From: Bacillota bacterium | Lineage (GTDB): Bacteria > Bacillota > Sulfobacillia > Sulfobacillales > Sulfobacillaceae | Assembly: GCA_026627065.1 (NCBI GenBank) | Contig: JAPNUO010000001.1 | Coordinates: 1 to 64,000 of the forward strand | Length of the DNA stretch: 64,000 nt | Direction of reading: 5' to 3' | Shown here: in pieces, positions 41,234 through 50,151 of the stretch | Numbering within the stretch: the stretch's first letter is position 1 | Layout of the letters: every line of letters begins with the position of its first letter | Position numbers and translations under genes: made by a program | Notes under the pieces: generated by a model | Database searches by the model: none | What the model saw: only the letters and a program-made list of their open reading frames with translations | What the model was told of the DNA's origin: nothing

Positions 41234-42382
41234 ATGAGTGATGTGAGGAATGCCGAGGAACGGGTAGCGCGCCAGGCGCTCCGCGAGCGCCGCAAAAAAG
41301 AGCATATCGAAGCCGTGCAAACGCTGCCCGACCAAGGGGGGACAGGGTTTGAGGATCTCGTGCTGCTGCCCGAAAGCGCCTGCGAAGTCGACGTCGACGA
41401 GGTCTCCCTGAACATCGAGTTCTTTGGCCGCCCGCTGCGTTCCCCCGTCATTATCAACGCCATGACGGGCGGCACCGCCCAAGCCCACGGCATCAACCGG
41501 CGCCTGGCCCGCTTTGCCCAGCGCCACGGCTTGGCCATGGCGGTAGGATCGGAGACGGCCGCCCTGGAAGACAGCGCGGCCGCAGCGAGTTACGCCGTCG
41601 TGCGGGAGAGCAACCCCGAGGGCCTCATCATCGCCAATGTCGGCATGGGGGCGGACGTCGCGCGCGCTCAACGGGCTGTTGACCTGATCCGGGCCGATGT
41701 GTTGCAGATTCACTGGAACGCCGCCCAGGAGCTGTTCATGGCCGAAGGCGATCGCCGCTTTCGGGGCCTGCTTCAGCGGTTCCGCGAGGTGGCGCGCGAC
41801 GTGACGGTGCCGGTGATTGCCAAGGAAGTCGGCCAAGGCATGACCGGCCCCGTGGCCCGCCGTTTTGTGGATTGGGGGGCCCGCGGGATCGACATCGGCG
41901 GCATGGGCGGCACCAACTTTATTGCGGTGGAAGCCTGGCGCCGGGGTTTGCCCCTGGATCAGGAGTGGCTGCGGTGGGGGGTGCCGACGGCGGCCAGCCT
42001 CGGCGAGGTGCTGGCCGAGGTGGCGGCGGAGGTGACGATTGTGGCGTCCGGGGGCATTCGCAGCGGCCACGACGTGGCCAAAGCCTTGGCGATGGGAGCG
42101 CATGCCGTGGGAATTGCCGGGCCCCTTATGCGGCTTGCGGTGGCGGAAGACAGCGATGACGCGCTGGACCGCTGGCTGGAAGATCTTCACGCGACGCTCA
42201 AGATGGTCATGGTGCTGATGGGAGCGCGGACGGTGGAGGAGCTCCGACGGCGTCCCCTGATCATGACCGGGCGGACGCGGGAATGGCTGGAGCTGAGAGG
42301 ATACCTGCCGTTTGTGGAGGCTTTAAGTCGGCGCGACCGGGCGCGCGCGTCGGTCGCGGGTGCTCTTTCCGAGAAATCTTAA
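41234..42382 (+). CDS. fni: Isopentenyl-diphosphate delta-isomerase, type 2 (FMN-dependent)
   Basis: The 382-residue protein has the type 2 isomerase signature: RKKEHIEAVQ near the N-terminus, VIINAMTGGTAQAHGIN as the FMN loop, AVGSETAALED, IHWNAAQELFMAEGDR, and GIDIGGMGGTNFIAVE with ASGGIRSGHDVAKAL for the phosphate of FMN. It interconverts IPP and DMAPP, the building blocks of squalene. It is the first gene of the hopanoid operon, 74 bases before hpnH. The ribosome site is weak (AAAGGA). Confidence 0.93.
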   Translation: MSDVRNAEERVARQALRERRKKEHIEAVQTLPDQGGTGFEDLVLLPESACEVDVDEVSLNIEFFGRPLRSPVIINAMTGGTAQAHGINRRLARFAQRHGLAMAVGSETAALEDSAAAASYAVVRESNPEGLIIANVGMGADVARAQRAVDLIRADVLQIHWNAAQELFMAEGDRRFRGLLQRFREVARDVTVPVIAKEVGQGMTGPVARRFVDWGARGIDIGGMGGTNFIAVEAWRRGLPLDQEWLRWGVPTAASLGEVLAEVAAEVTIVASGGIRSGHDVAKALAMGAHAVGIAGPLMRLAVAEDSDDALDRWLEDLHATLKMVMVLMGARTVEELRRRPLIMTGRTREWLELRGYLPFVEALSRRDRARASVAGALSEKS

Positions 42383-42456
42383 CAGAATTGAGTGGATACG
42401 TTACAGTAGAGGTGTAATTAGCACTATTGGGTAGGATGAAAAGGAGCGTGGTTTAG

Positions 42457-43467
42457 GTGCCGTTGCCCTTTGGACTGACCGTCAATATGGCCAAATACGT
42501 CTTGACTCAGCGGCTCAAAGGTAACAAACGGTATCCGTTGGTGCTCATGTTGGAGCCGACGGAGCTTTGCAATCTGACCTGCACGGGCTGCGGCAAGATT
42601 CGCCAAGCCGAAGAGATTCACGGAAAGCGCCTGAGCGCCGAAGAATGCTTCCAAGCCATCGACGAGTGCGGGGCCCCCGTCGTGTCCATTGCCGGCGGTG
42701 AACCGCTGACCCATCCGGAATTTGACGTGATTGTCAAGGGGATGCTGGCGCGCAACAAGCTCACATTGTTATGCACTAATGGCATTTTAATAAATCGTGC
42801 GTTGTCCAAGTTGACGCCGGATCCCCGGTTTAGCTTCGTCTTTCATCTGGACGGGCCGCGCGAGCATCACGACCGCATGGTTGAACGGCAAGGGGTTTAC
42901 GACATTGTGATGAAAGGCATTAAAAAGGCCAAGGAAATGGGATTTCGGGTGACGACCAACACCACGCTGTATAAAGGAGTCGACCCGGTCGGTGTCGGCG
43001 AGCTGTTAAAGCAGTTGATGGACATGGGGGTGGACAATTGCATTGTGTCCCCCGCGTTTACCTATGAGGAGGTCGGCTCGGCGCTGGACAGCGATATCTT
43101 TATGCGGCGGCGGGAGGCCACCGAAACCTTCCGGCGCGTGGTGGAGGCCGCCGGCCCCCGTATCCGCTACTACGACACTCCCATGTTTTTTGACTTCCTC
43201 ATGGGAAAGCGCCAAATGCACTGCACTCCCTGGGGCAATCCCACGCGCGATCCCTTGGGGTGGAAGGGGCCTTGCTACCTCCTGACGGATGCCCATTACG
43301 AGCGGTTTCAGGACATGATGGAGAACACCGAGTGGGAGGAATTCGGCTACGGCGATAACCCGCGATGCGCCAGCTGCATGATGCATAGCGGGTATGAGGC
43401 GAGCGGCGTGGCAGGCCTTTCGCCGATCGACGTCGTGCGCGTGATCCGGTGGATGTTCGCGAGTTAG
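42457..43467 (+). CDS. hpnH: Adenosyl-hopene transferase HpnH (radical SAM)
   Basis: The 336-residue protein has the radical-SAM cluster motif with Cys38, Cys42 and Cys45 (CNLTCTGC) and SIAGGEPLTHPEF as the SAM-binding GGE region. The C-terminal cysteines lie in NPRCASCMMHSG. HpnH adds a 5'-deoxyadenosyl radical to diploptene to make adenosylhopane, the first step of side-chain extension. AAAAGGAG precedes the GTG start at some distance. It overlaps hpnG by 19 bases. Confidence 0.95.
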   Translation: MPLPFGLTVNMAKYVLTQRLKGNKRYPLVLMLEPTELCNLTCTGCGKIRQAEEIHGKRLSAEECFQAIDECGAPVVSIAGGEPLTHPEFDVIVKGMLARNKLTLLCTNGILINRALSKLTPDPRFSFVFHLDGPREHHDRMVERQGVYDIVMKGIKKAKEMGFRVTTNTTLYKGVDPVGVGELLKQLMDMGVDNCIVSPAFTYEEVGSALDSDIFMRRREATETFRRVVEAAGPRIRYYDTPMFFDFLMGKRQMHCTPWGNPTRDPLGWKGPCYLLTDAHYERFQDMMENTEWEEFGYGDNPRCASCMMHSGYEASGVAGLSPIDVVRVIRWMFAS

Positions 43468-44057
43468 ACGGGGTCCAACCGGACAGCTCCCGGACGCTGG
43501 TGGTGGCGGCTCTCTCGTTTGAGGCGGTCGGCTGCGGGTCCAGAGGCCGGGTGGCGGTGACGGGAGCCGGGCCCCAAAAGGCGGCGGCCGGCCTGCAAAC
43601 GGCGCTCAGGAGAACGCGACCGGGACGGATCTTAGCGATTGGGTTTTGCGGGGGACTGGATCCCCGGGACAGGGTGGGTTCCTGCGCCGCACCGGCGGAA
43701 GTGGCTTCCGACGCGGTCCAGGGTGTCTTTCCGTGTGCGCCTTGGCCGGGCCTCACCCAGGCCGGGCGGCTCGTGAGCGTCAAGGCGCCGGTGGCCACGC
43801 CGCAGGCCAAGCAGGCTTTGCGCGAGCGGTGCCAGGCGCGCTGGGTGGATATGGAATCGTTTGCCTGGGCCCAGATTGCGCATGAGGAAGGAATCCCCTT
43901 CACGATAGTGCGCGTGATCTCGGACGGCGCCGGCGACAAGCTTCCCCATCTTCGGGATCCAGGGAGCTGGTTTGGCGTGTTCTCTCTGGCAGTGCATGCT
44001 TTTTGGGCGCGCCGTGAACTGGCCGCCGTGGTGAGGCGAATGTTATGCGAGCCTTAG
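43449..44057 (+). CDS. hpnG: Hopanoid-associated phosphorylase/nucleosidase HpnG
   Basis: The 202-residue protein resembles nucleoside phosphorylases: AIGFCGGLDP, the substrate-binding WVDMESFAWAQIA and catalytic Asp in VISDGAGDKLP. HpnG removes adenine from adenosylhopane to give ribosylhopane. The GTG start at 43449 lies inside the end of hpnH; a slightly later start is possible since the first 15 residues are poorly conserved. It overlaps hpnA by 13 bases. Confidence 0.88.
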   Translation: MDVRELDGVQPDSSRTLVVAALSFEAVGCGSRGRVAVTGAGPQKAAAGLQTALRRTRPGRILAIGFCGGLDPRDRVGSCAAPAEVASDAVQGVFPCAPWPGLTQAGRLVSVKAPVATPQAKQALRERCQARWVDMESFAWAQIAHEEGIPFTIVRVISDGAGDKLPHLRDPGSWFGVFSLAVHAFWARRELAAVVRRMLCEP

Positions 44058-45043
44058 TGACGGGGGCATCCGGCTTTATTGGAGCCTATGTGATGGAGCG
44101 CCTGTTGGCGCGGGGAATAGAGGTGCGGGCGATGGCCCGCGACGCGCGGGCGGCCGCCTACCTCAAAAATTGGCCGGTGGAGGTCGTTTACGGCGACCTG
44201 ACGACAGGCCTGGGTTTGGAGGACGCGTGCCAAGGCGTGCAAGTGGTGTTTCACGTGGCTGCCTTATATTCGCTGGAACGACGGTTTCAGCGGGCCATGT
44301 ACGAAACCAACGTCAACGGGACCCAGCGGCTTCTGGCGGCGATTCGGCGCACGCCCAGCGTTGAACGCGTTGTCTACACGTCCAGCACGGCTGCGGTGGG
44401 GCTGCGGCCCGACGGTCAGCCGGCCGACGAAAGCTGTGAGGTAGACCCTGCCACCTTGCCGGACGGTTACAAGCGCAGCAAAGTGCTGGCGGAGGCGGTG
44501 GTGCGCCAGGCGGCCCAGGAGGGGATGGATGTGGTGATTGTGAATCCCTCCACCCCGGTGGGCGCGCGAGACGTCAAGCCGACTCCCACAGGCGCGACCA
44601 TTCGCGATGCCGTTCTGGGCCGCATGCCGGCCTATGTGGACACCGGCCTCAATTGGGTTGCCGTGGAAGACGTCGCGGAAGGACACCTTCTGGCGTGGGA
44701 GCGCGGCGTCTCGGGCGAGCGGTATATCCTCGGCCACGAGAATCTCACCTTGCGGCAGCTGTTTGAGCGCATTGAGCGCCTGACCGGCGTAAAGGCGCCG
44801 CGCCGTCGGATTCCCCTGGGCGTGGCGATGGGCGTGGCCTATGCTGATGAGCTCGTCTGGTCGCGCCTGCGCGGCGGTTCGCCCCGAGCCCCGATTGCCG
44901 GGGTGGAGCTGGCCAAGCGATACATGTTTTATTCGCCCGCGCGCGCCGTGCGCGAGCTGGGCCTGCCGCAAACGCCGTTAGATCAGGCATTGCGTGAGGC
45001 GGTTGAATGGTTTCAACGACAAGCCCAGGCCGCCGGGCGGTAA
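44045..45043 (+). CDS. hpnA: Hopanoid-associated epimerase-type protein HpnA
   Basis: The 332-residue extended-SDR protein has VTGASGFIGAYV for dinucleotide binding, YTSSTAAVG and the YKRSKVLAE segment with the active-site region. It matches the HpnA family that travels with hopanoid genes; its step, probably on the side-chain sugar, is not established. A gap of 49 bases with GAGGGA separates it from shc. Confidence 0.88.
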   Translation: MRALVTGASGFIGAYVMERLLARGIEVRAMARDARAAAYLKNWPVEVVYGDLTTGLGLEDACQGVQVVFHVAALYSLERRFQRAMYETNVNGTQRLLAAIRRTPSVERVVYTSSTAAVGLRPDGQPADESCEVDPATLPDGYKRSKVLAEAVVRQAAQEGMDVVIVNPSTPVGARDVKPTPTGATIRDAVLGRMPAYVDTGLNWVAVEDVAEGHLLAWERGVSGERYILGHENLTLRQLFERIERLTGVKAPRRRIPLGVAMGVAYADELVWSRLRGGSPRAPIAGVELAKRYMFYSPARAVRELGLPQTPLDQALREAVEWFQRQAQAAGR

Positions 45044-45092
45044 CTTCAGCTTGCCGCGCGGCCTAGGCCTAGGGAAGAAACGAGGGACGGTT

Positions 45093-46991
45093 ATGAGTGT
45101 AGTCGAAGTGGCAACGGAGGATGCGTTGTCGCGGTCCATTGAGGCCGCGCGGGATCGGTTGTTAGCCTTGCAACATCCCGAGGGATACTGGTGGGGCGTG
45201 CTCATTTCCAATGTCTGCATGGAAGCCGAATACGTCATGCTCCTGCATATTTTGGACCGCCGCCTGCCCGAGCGGGAACGAGCGATTGCCCAGTACCTGT
45301 TAAGCGCGCAGAACGCGGATGGATCCTGGTCGATTTACTACGGGGGCCCGGGCGATCTCAACGCCACCATCGAAGCGTATCAGGCGCTAAAGCTGATGCA
45401 CTGGGATCCTGCCAGCGAGCCCTTAACCAAGGCCCGCCAATTTATCGCTGATCACGGCGGCATCGAAGCGAGCCGCGTGTTCACGCGCTTGTGGCTCGCC
45501 TTGCTCGGCCAATACGCGTGGGAGGATCTGCCCATCCTGCCGCCGGAACTCATGTGGCTTCCCCCGTGGTTTCCATTCAGCATCTGGGACTTTGCCAGCT
45601 GGGCCCGCCCCACGGTGGTGGCCCTATCCATTGTCATGGCGTATCGCCCGGTCTTCCCGGTCAAGGAGGGCGAGGGCATCGCCGAGCTCTTGCGGGGCCA
45701 AAAGCGGGGCCGGCGAGTGACCAATGGCTGGGATGCCTTCTTCTACTGGGTGGACGGGGTGCTGCACCGGTATCACCGGTGGGCCTGGCATTTGGGGCGG
45801 CGCCGTGCGGTAGAGCAAGCGTTTCAGTGGTTGGTGGAGCGTCAAGAGCGCGACGGCAGCTGGGGCGGGATCCAACCCCCGTGGTTTTACGCGCTCATTG
45901 CCTTCAAGGTCTTGGACCGTTTGGACCACCCGGCATTTCAGCGGGGGTGGGAAGGGCTCGAAGGGTTCGGAGTCGAGGAGCCGGATGGCCGCTGGTGGTT
46001 TCAGGCGTGCATTTCCCCTACCTGGGATACCGGTCTGGCCGTACTGGCCCTCAGAGCCAGCGGCCTCGGTGCCGATCATCCGGCCTTGGTGGCGGCCGGC
46101 AACTGGCTAATGGACCAGCAGGTTCTCGACACGAGAGGGGACTGGGCGGTGCGCCGGCCCAAGGTCAAGCCGGGCGGCTGGCCGTTTGAGTTTGTCAATG
46201 ATCATTACCCCGACGTGGATGATACCGCGATTGTGCTGATGGCCTTGAACCAAGTGCGGCTGCCTGACGATCTCCGGCGCAAGCGCGCATTGACCAAGGG
46301 CTTTCGATGGATGGTGGGCCTGCAAAGCAAAAACGGTGGATGGGGCGCCTTTGACGCCGACAACGTGCGGACCTGGGTGAGCCGGATTCCCTTCAGCGAT
46401 TTTGGGTGGGTCAATGATCCGCCCACCGAAGACGTGACGGGCCACGTGCTCGAGTCTTTGGGCCAATTCGGCTACGATGACGCCTGGTCGGTGGTGCAGC
46501 GCGGCGTGGAATTTCTCAAGCGGACGCAGGCGGAGGACGGCTCGTTCTTTGGCCGCTGGGGCGTCAACTACGTGTATGGCATCGGTGCGGTGATTCCCGG
46601 CCTCGAAGCCATTCACTACGACGTAAGCGAAGCCTGGGTGCAGCGGGCCCTGGATTGGCTGGAGCAACATCAGAACAGCGACGGCGGCTGGGGGGAAAGC
46701 TGCGAGAGTTACGTGGATCCGGGCAAGAAGGGCGTCGGCCCCAGCACAGCCTCGCAGACCGCCTGGGCGTTGATGGCGCTGGTCTCGGGGGGGCGGGCTC
46801 AAAGCGACGCAGCGCGCCGGGGGGCGGACTGGCTCATGGCGCATCAGACGCCGGACGGCGGCTGGGATGAGCCCTGGTACACGGGCACGGGATTTCCCGG
46901 CGACTTTTACATCAACTACACGCTGTACCGCCTGGTGTTTCCCCTGCTGGCCCTTGCCCGTTACCGCAAGGCGACACAAGGGACGCGATAG
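45093..46991 (+). CDS. shc: Squalene-hopene cyclase
   Basis: The 632-residue protein has the DxDDTA protonation motif at residues 374-379 (DVDDTA), the same numbering as in the Alicyclobacillus enzyme. QW repeats such as QNADGSWSIYYGG, ERDGSWGG, QSKNGGWGAFDADN, QAEDGSFFGRWG, QNSDGGWGE and TPDGGWDEPW are spread along it. It cyclises squalene to hopene or hopanol at the membrane. ATG 45093 is preferred over an upstream in-frame ATG within hpnA. Length is standard for bacterial enzymes. Confidence 0.97.
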   Translation: MSVVEVATEDALSRSIEAARDRLLALQHPEGYWWGVLISNVCMEAEYVMLLHILDRRLPERERAIAQYLLSAQNADGSWSIYYGGPGDLNATIEAYQALKLMHWDPASEPLTKARQFIADHGGIEASRVFTRLWLALLGQYAWEDLPILPPELMWLPPWFPFSIWDFASWARPTVVALSIVMAYRPVFPVKEGEGIAELLRGQKRGRRVTNGWDAFFYWVDGVLHRYHRWAWHLGRRRAVEQAFQWLVERQERDGSWGGIQPPWFYALIAFKVLDRLDHPAFQRGWEGLEGFGVEEPDGRWWFQACISPTWDTGLAVLALRASGLGADHPALVAAGNWLMDQQVLDTRGDWAVRRPKVKPGGWPFEFVNDHYPDVDDTAIVLMALNQVRLPDDLRRKRALTKGFRWMVGLQSKNGGWGAFDADNVRTWVSRIPFSDFGWVNDPPTEDVTGHVLESLGQFGYDDAWSVVQRGVEFLKRTQAEDGSFFGRWGVNYVYGIGAVIPGLEAIHYDVSEAWVQRALDWLEQHQNSDGGWGESCESYVDPGKKGVGPSTASQTAWALMALVSGGRAQSDAARRGADWLMAHQTPDGGWDEPWYTGTGFPGDFYINYTLYRLVFPLLALARYRKATQGTR

Positions 46992-46993
46992 CC

Positions 46994-47848
46994 ATGGCAA
47001 CGATGAGGTTGGACGGATGTGAGGCGGAGTTTCGCCAGTGCGCCCGCATTGCCCAGCGTCATTACGAGAATTTTAGCGTGCTGTCGGTTTTTGTGCCCCG
47101 CGCGCTGCGGCCCCACTTTAGCGCGATTTACGCCTTTTGTCGCGGGGTCGACGATTTGGGCGACGAGTACGCGGGCGACCGGCGGGCGGCCCTCGCGGCA
47201 TGGCGTCAGGAGCTGCAGCGGGCGTTTGAGGGGCGGGCAACGCATCCCGTGTTTCGCGCGCTGAGCGTGACCATCCAGCATTTCCCCTTGAGGTATGAGG
47301 ACTTTGACAACCTCATCCGGGCCAATGAAATGGACCAGGACGCCGTCCGCTACCGCACCTTTGAGGACACGCTCCATTACTGCGCGCATTCCGCTAACCC
47401 GGTGGGGCGCCTGGTGCTGGGACTCTTTGGCTATACCGACGCCGAGCGGCAGCGGCTGTCCGATGCCATTTGCACGGGACTGCAGCTGGCCAACTTTTTG
47501 CAGGACTTGGCCCGCGATCTGGCGCGCGGGCGCAGCTACTGGCCGGAGGAGGACTATCGCCGGTTTGGGCTGTCTTCGGAAGACCTCGCCCAAGGCCTCG
47601 GCGACGTCGGCCGGATCCAGGCCTGGACGCGATTTGAGGCGGAACGGACCTGGGCTTTTTTCCGCGAGGGGCGCGGCTTGGAAGCCTTAGTTCCCTGGAG
47701 GCTAGGACGGCAGCTCGCCTTGTACCGGTTGGGCGGAGAAACCGTGGTGGCGGCCATTCTCCGCCATGGCGCCAATCCTTTGCAGGGCCGGCCGGTGGTG
47801 ACCCCCTGGCAAAAACTTCAGCTGATGGGGCGCGTACTGTGGGCCTGA
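46994..47848 (+). CDS. hpnC: Squalene-pathway hydroxysqualene synthase HpnC
   Basis: The 284-residue trans-isoprenyl synthase has AQRHYENFSVLSVFVP, the HpnC-specific N-terminal motif. Its first Asp-rich site is CRGVDDLGDE and the second ANFLQDLARDLARGRSYWP. HpnC converts presqualene diphosphate to hydroxysqualene. It starts two bases after the shc stop. A stop is followed by a 105-base gap with a perfect hairpin and a short ORF before hpnD. Confidence 0.93.
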   Translation: MATMRLDGCEAEFRQCARIAQRHYENFSVLSVFVPRALRPHFSAIYAFCRGVDDLGDEYAGDRRAALAAWRQELQRAFEGRATHPVFRALSVTIQHFPLRYEDFDNLIRANEMDQDAVRYRTFEDTLHYCAHSANPVGRLVLGLFGYTDAERQRLSDAICTGLQLANFLQDLARDLARGRSYWPEEDYRRFGLSSEDLAQGLGDVGRIQAWTRFEAERTWAFFREGRGLEALVPWRLGRQLALYRLGGETVVAAILRHGANPLQGRPVVTPWQKLQLMGRVLWA

Positions 47849-47876
47849 AAACGGGTCAGGCAGCGTCACCTATTTT

Positions 47877-47892
47877 GGACGCCGAGGCGTCC
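47877..47892 (+). other. Perfect 7-bp hairpin between hpnC and hpnD
   Basis: GGACGCC-GA-GGCGTCC forms a compact hairpin upstream of the short ORF. It lacks a T tract, so it may be an mRNA processing or stability element rather than a terminator. Confidence 0.5.
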
Positions 47893-47910
47893 TCAGAAAG
47901 GAGGAGCGGC

Positions 47911-47991
47911 GTGCCGCCCGCGAGGCGCCAACGAGCGGTTAACCGCTACGACGATGGATCGAATTGTGGACGCATATCAGGTATGTGCTGA
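47911..47991 (+). CDS. Possible 26-residue leader ORF overlapping the start of hpnD
   Basis: A GTG preceded by a perfect AAAGGAGG opens a 26-codon frame (PPARRQRAVNRYDDGSNCG and so on) that ends 38 bases inside hpnD. The hpnD ATG itself has no ribosome site, so ribosomes may arrive by translating this ORF. The peptide is basic at its start with no known motif. It could equally be that this strong site drives hpnD after a sequencing or natural frameshift. Confidence 0.4.
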   Translation: MPPARRQRAVNRYDDGSNCGRISGMC

Positions 47992-48811
47992 ACGCGTAAA
48001 GGAAGCGGGTTCCAGTTTTTACTACGGCATGCGGCTGCTGCCCCAGGAAAAGCGCTCCGCGATTTACGCGGTCTACGCCTGGAGCCGCATTTGCGACGAT
48101 GCTGTCGACGACTATTTAGGCCCAGAAGCGCATCGGCAGCTCTTGGAGGCCGAGGCGTTATACCAGCGGGCCTACGAGGAGGAATGGCGGGACGCGCCGC
48201 ATCCCGTCTCGGTGGCGCTGGGCGATGCCATCCGGCGGTTTCATCTGAGCCGTACGGCATTTGAGGCGCTCGTGGAAGGCATGCGGATGGACTTGGTTCC
48301 CCGCGTGTACCAGACATTTGCGGAGCTTGAGCAGTACTGTTTAAATGTGGCCGGCTCCATTGGCACGCTGTGCGTGGAAGTCTTTGGCTTCACCGATGAG
48401 CGGGCTCGCGAGCTGGCGGCCAAGTTGGGTGTGGCGCTGCAGCTCACCAACATTATTCGCGATATGAAAGAAGACGCGGAGCGCGGCCGCTGCTATCTCC
48501 CCCTCGAGGACCTGGAACGGCACGGCGTGACGGCGCAGGAGATTCTGACGGCGCGTCCAACCCCAGGGCTCATTCAGCTGCTGACCTTTGAGGCCGAGCG
48601 CGCGAAGCACTACTACCACGAAGCCATGGATCTGGTGAACTTGGTGGAAGCCGATTCTGTGCGCTGCCTCAGGCTTTTGTACGGCATTTATTATCTCCTT
48701 TTACAAAAAATCGAAGCCATGGGGTTCGACGTCTGGACGCGCCGGGTGCAGGTGAGCCGGCGGGATGCGTTAAAGTTGATGGGAGGAGCATTTTGGCAAG
48801 TCAACGGATAA
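47954..48811 (+). CDS. hpnD: Presqualene diphosphate synthase HpnD
   Basis: The 285-residue protein has EAGSSFYYGMRLLP near the N-terminus, the first Asp-rich site ICDDAVDD, and the second NIIRDMKEDAERGRCYLP. This is the HpnD pattern: joining two farnesyl diphosphates to presqualene diphosphate. The ATG at 47954 lacks a ribosome site; a strong one sits 50 bases upstream before a short out-of-frame ORF. It overlaps hpnE by 19 bases. Confidence 0.93.
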   Translation: MDRIVDAYQVCAERVKEAGSSFYYGMRLLPQEKRSAIYAVYAWSRICDDAVDDYLGPEAHRQLLEAEALYQRAYEEEWRDAPHPVSVALGDAIRRFHLSRTAFEALVEGMRMDLVPRVYQTFAELEQYCLNVAGSIGTLCVEVFGFTDERARELAAKLGVALQLTNIIRDMKEDAERGRCYLPLEDLERHGVTAQEILTARPTPGLIQLLTFEAERAKHYYHEAMDLVNLVEADSVRCLRLLYGIYYLLLQKIEAMGFDVWTRRVQVSRRDALKLMGGAFWQVNG

Positions 48812-50151
48812 CGCGGGGGTACGACGTGGCGGTAGTGGGAGCCGGCTGGGCCGGGCTCGCTGCCGCCTTTTACCTTGCCGAGGGCGGCCTGCGCGTCCTT
48901 CTGGTGGAATCCGGGCGCCGGGTGGGGGGCCGGGCCTTTTCGTTTCGGCATCCAGCGACGGGACAGTGGCTGGACAACGGGGTTCACGTGCTCTTGGGCC
49001 TGTGCGGCGAATTTCAAGCGCTATTGGCGAGGGCGGGACTGGAGGAAGCCGTGCGTTTTCAGCCGCTCATGGAAGTGCCGGTCCTGGCCGAGGCGGGGGC
49101 CGGACGCTTTCGATCCTGGCCGCTCAACGGTCCTGGCCATTTACTGGGGTCAGTGCTAGGCTATGGGCTTTTGACCCCCGGAGACCGGCTGCGGGCTCTT
49201 TGGGGCGGGATGGCCATTCAGCGCGTCAAAAATCCCAATGCGTGGGACCACCTGACGTGGGCGGAATGGCTTCAGCGTCACGGCCAAGGCGCGCGGCTGA
49301 ACCAATACTTGTGGGAGGCCATCGGCACCGGCGTCTTAAATGCGCGGCCGGACGAATTAAGTGCGGCCTTGGCGTTAAAAGCCTTTCGACTGCTGTTCAA
49401 GGGCGGCTGGCGCGGAGGCCGGCTCGGACTCTTTCGGTGGCCGCTGGGGCAAGTGGCCGAGGCCTTTGCCCAGCGATTGGCCGAGCGCGGTGTATCCATT
49501 CGCTTAGGGGAGCCCGTTCACCGGGTGGACGTGGAGGATAATCGGGTGGTGGCCATTTGGGGCCATGAACGCTACCGCGTGTCGTACGCGGTGATGGCCG
49601 TGCCGCCCAAACGTTTAAGGGACATCGCGGAACGCAGCGCACTCTCTTCTCGCGTGTCCGTGCCGCTCATGACCATGAGCCCGATCGTCAACGTGTACCT
49701 ATTTTATGACCGCCCGGTGTGGTCCCAGGATTTGGCGTTGCTGCCCGACGAATGGGGCGCCATGATTTTTAATCGCACGCGACTCCTGGCCGGCGCGGGC
49801 GGCGACGGCGAGACCCTGGCCGTATCCATTTCCGCGGCGCAGGCGCTTCGCGGCATAGCAAGTGAGCGCCTCGGCGCGGAGGTGGTGCGCCGCGTGACTC
49901 GGAGGCTGGGGATTCCGCAGCCGTCTTCCGTGCAAGTGATTTGGCAGCCTGAGGCGACGTTTTTGGCGAAGCCGGGAAGCGAAGGACTGCGGCCAGGCCC
50001 TCGGACACCGGCGCAGGGGCTGGTGCTGAGCGGAGACTGGACGCGCACCGACTGGCCCGCCTGTTTGGAGGGCGCGGTGCAAAGCGGGCGAAAAGCCGCC
50101 GAGGCGTGCCTGGAAAACGCGGCGCCGGCGTGGCCGGAGGCAGGGGCATGA
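48793..50151 (+). CDS. hpnE: Hydroxysqualene dehydroxylase HpnE (FAD amine-oxidase fold)
   Basis: The 452-residue protein starts at a TTG after GGGAGGA. It has VAVVGAGWAGLAAAFYLAEGG for FAD, GRRVGGRAFSF, and the C-terminal GLVLSGDWTRTDWPACLEGA that closes the flavin site. HpnE reduces hydroxysqualene to squalene. It completes the HpnCDE route, which replaces a single squalene synthase. It overlaps the next gene by four bases (ATGA). Confidence 0.93.
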   Translation: MASQRITRGYDVAVVGAGWAGLAAAFYLAEGGLRVLLVESGRRVGGRAFSFRHPATGQWLDNGVHVLLGLCGEFQALLARAGLEEAVRFQPLMEVPVLAEAGAGRFRSWPLNGPGHLLGSVLGYGLLTPGDRLRALWGGMAIQRVKNPNAWDHLTWAEWLQRHGQGARLNQYLWEAIGTGVLNARPDELSAALALKAFRLLFKGGWRGGRLGLFRWPLGQVAEAFAQRLAERGVSIRLGEPVHRVDVEDNRVVAIWGHERYRVSYAVMAVPPKRLRDIAERSALSSRVSVPLMTMSPIVNVYLFYDRPVWSQDLALLPDEWGAMIFNRTRLLAGAGGDGETLAVSISAAQALRGIASERLGAEVVRRVTRRLGIPQPSSVQVIWQPEATFLAKPGSEGLRPGPRTPAQGLVLSGDWTRTDWPACLEGAVQSGRKAAEACLENAAPAWPEAGA

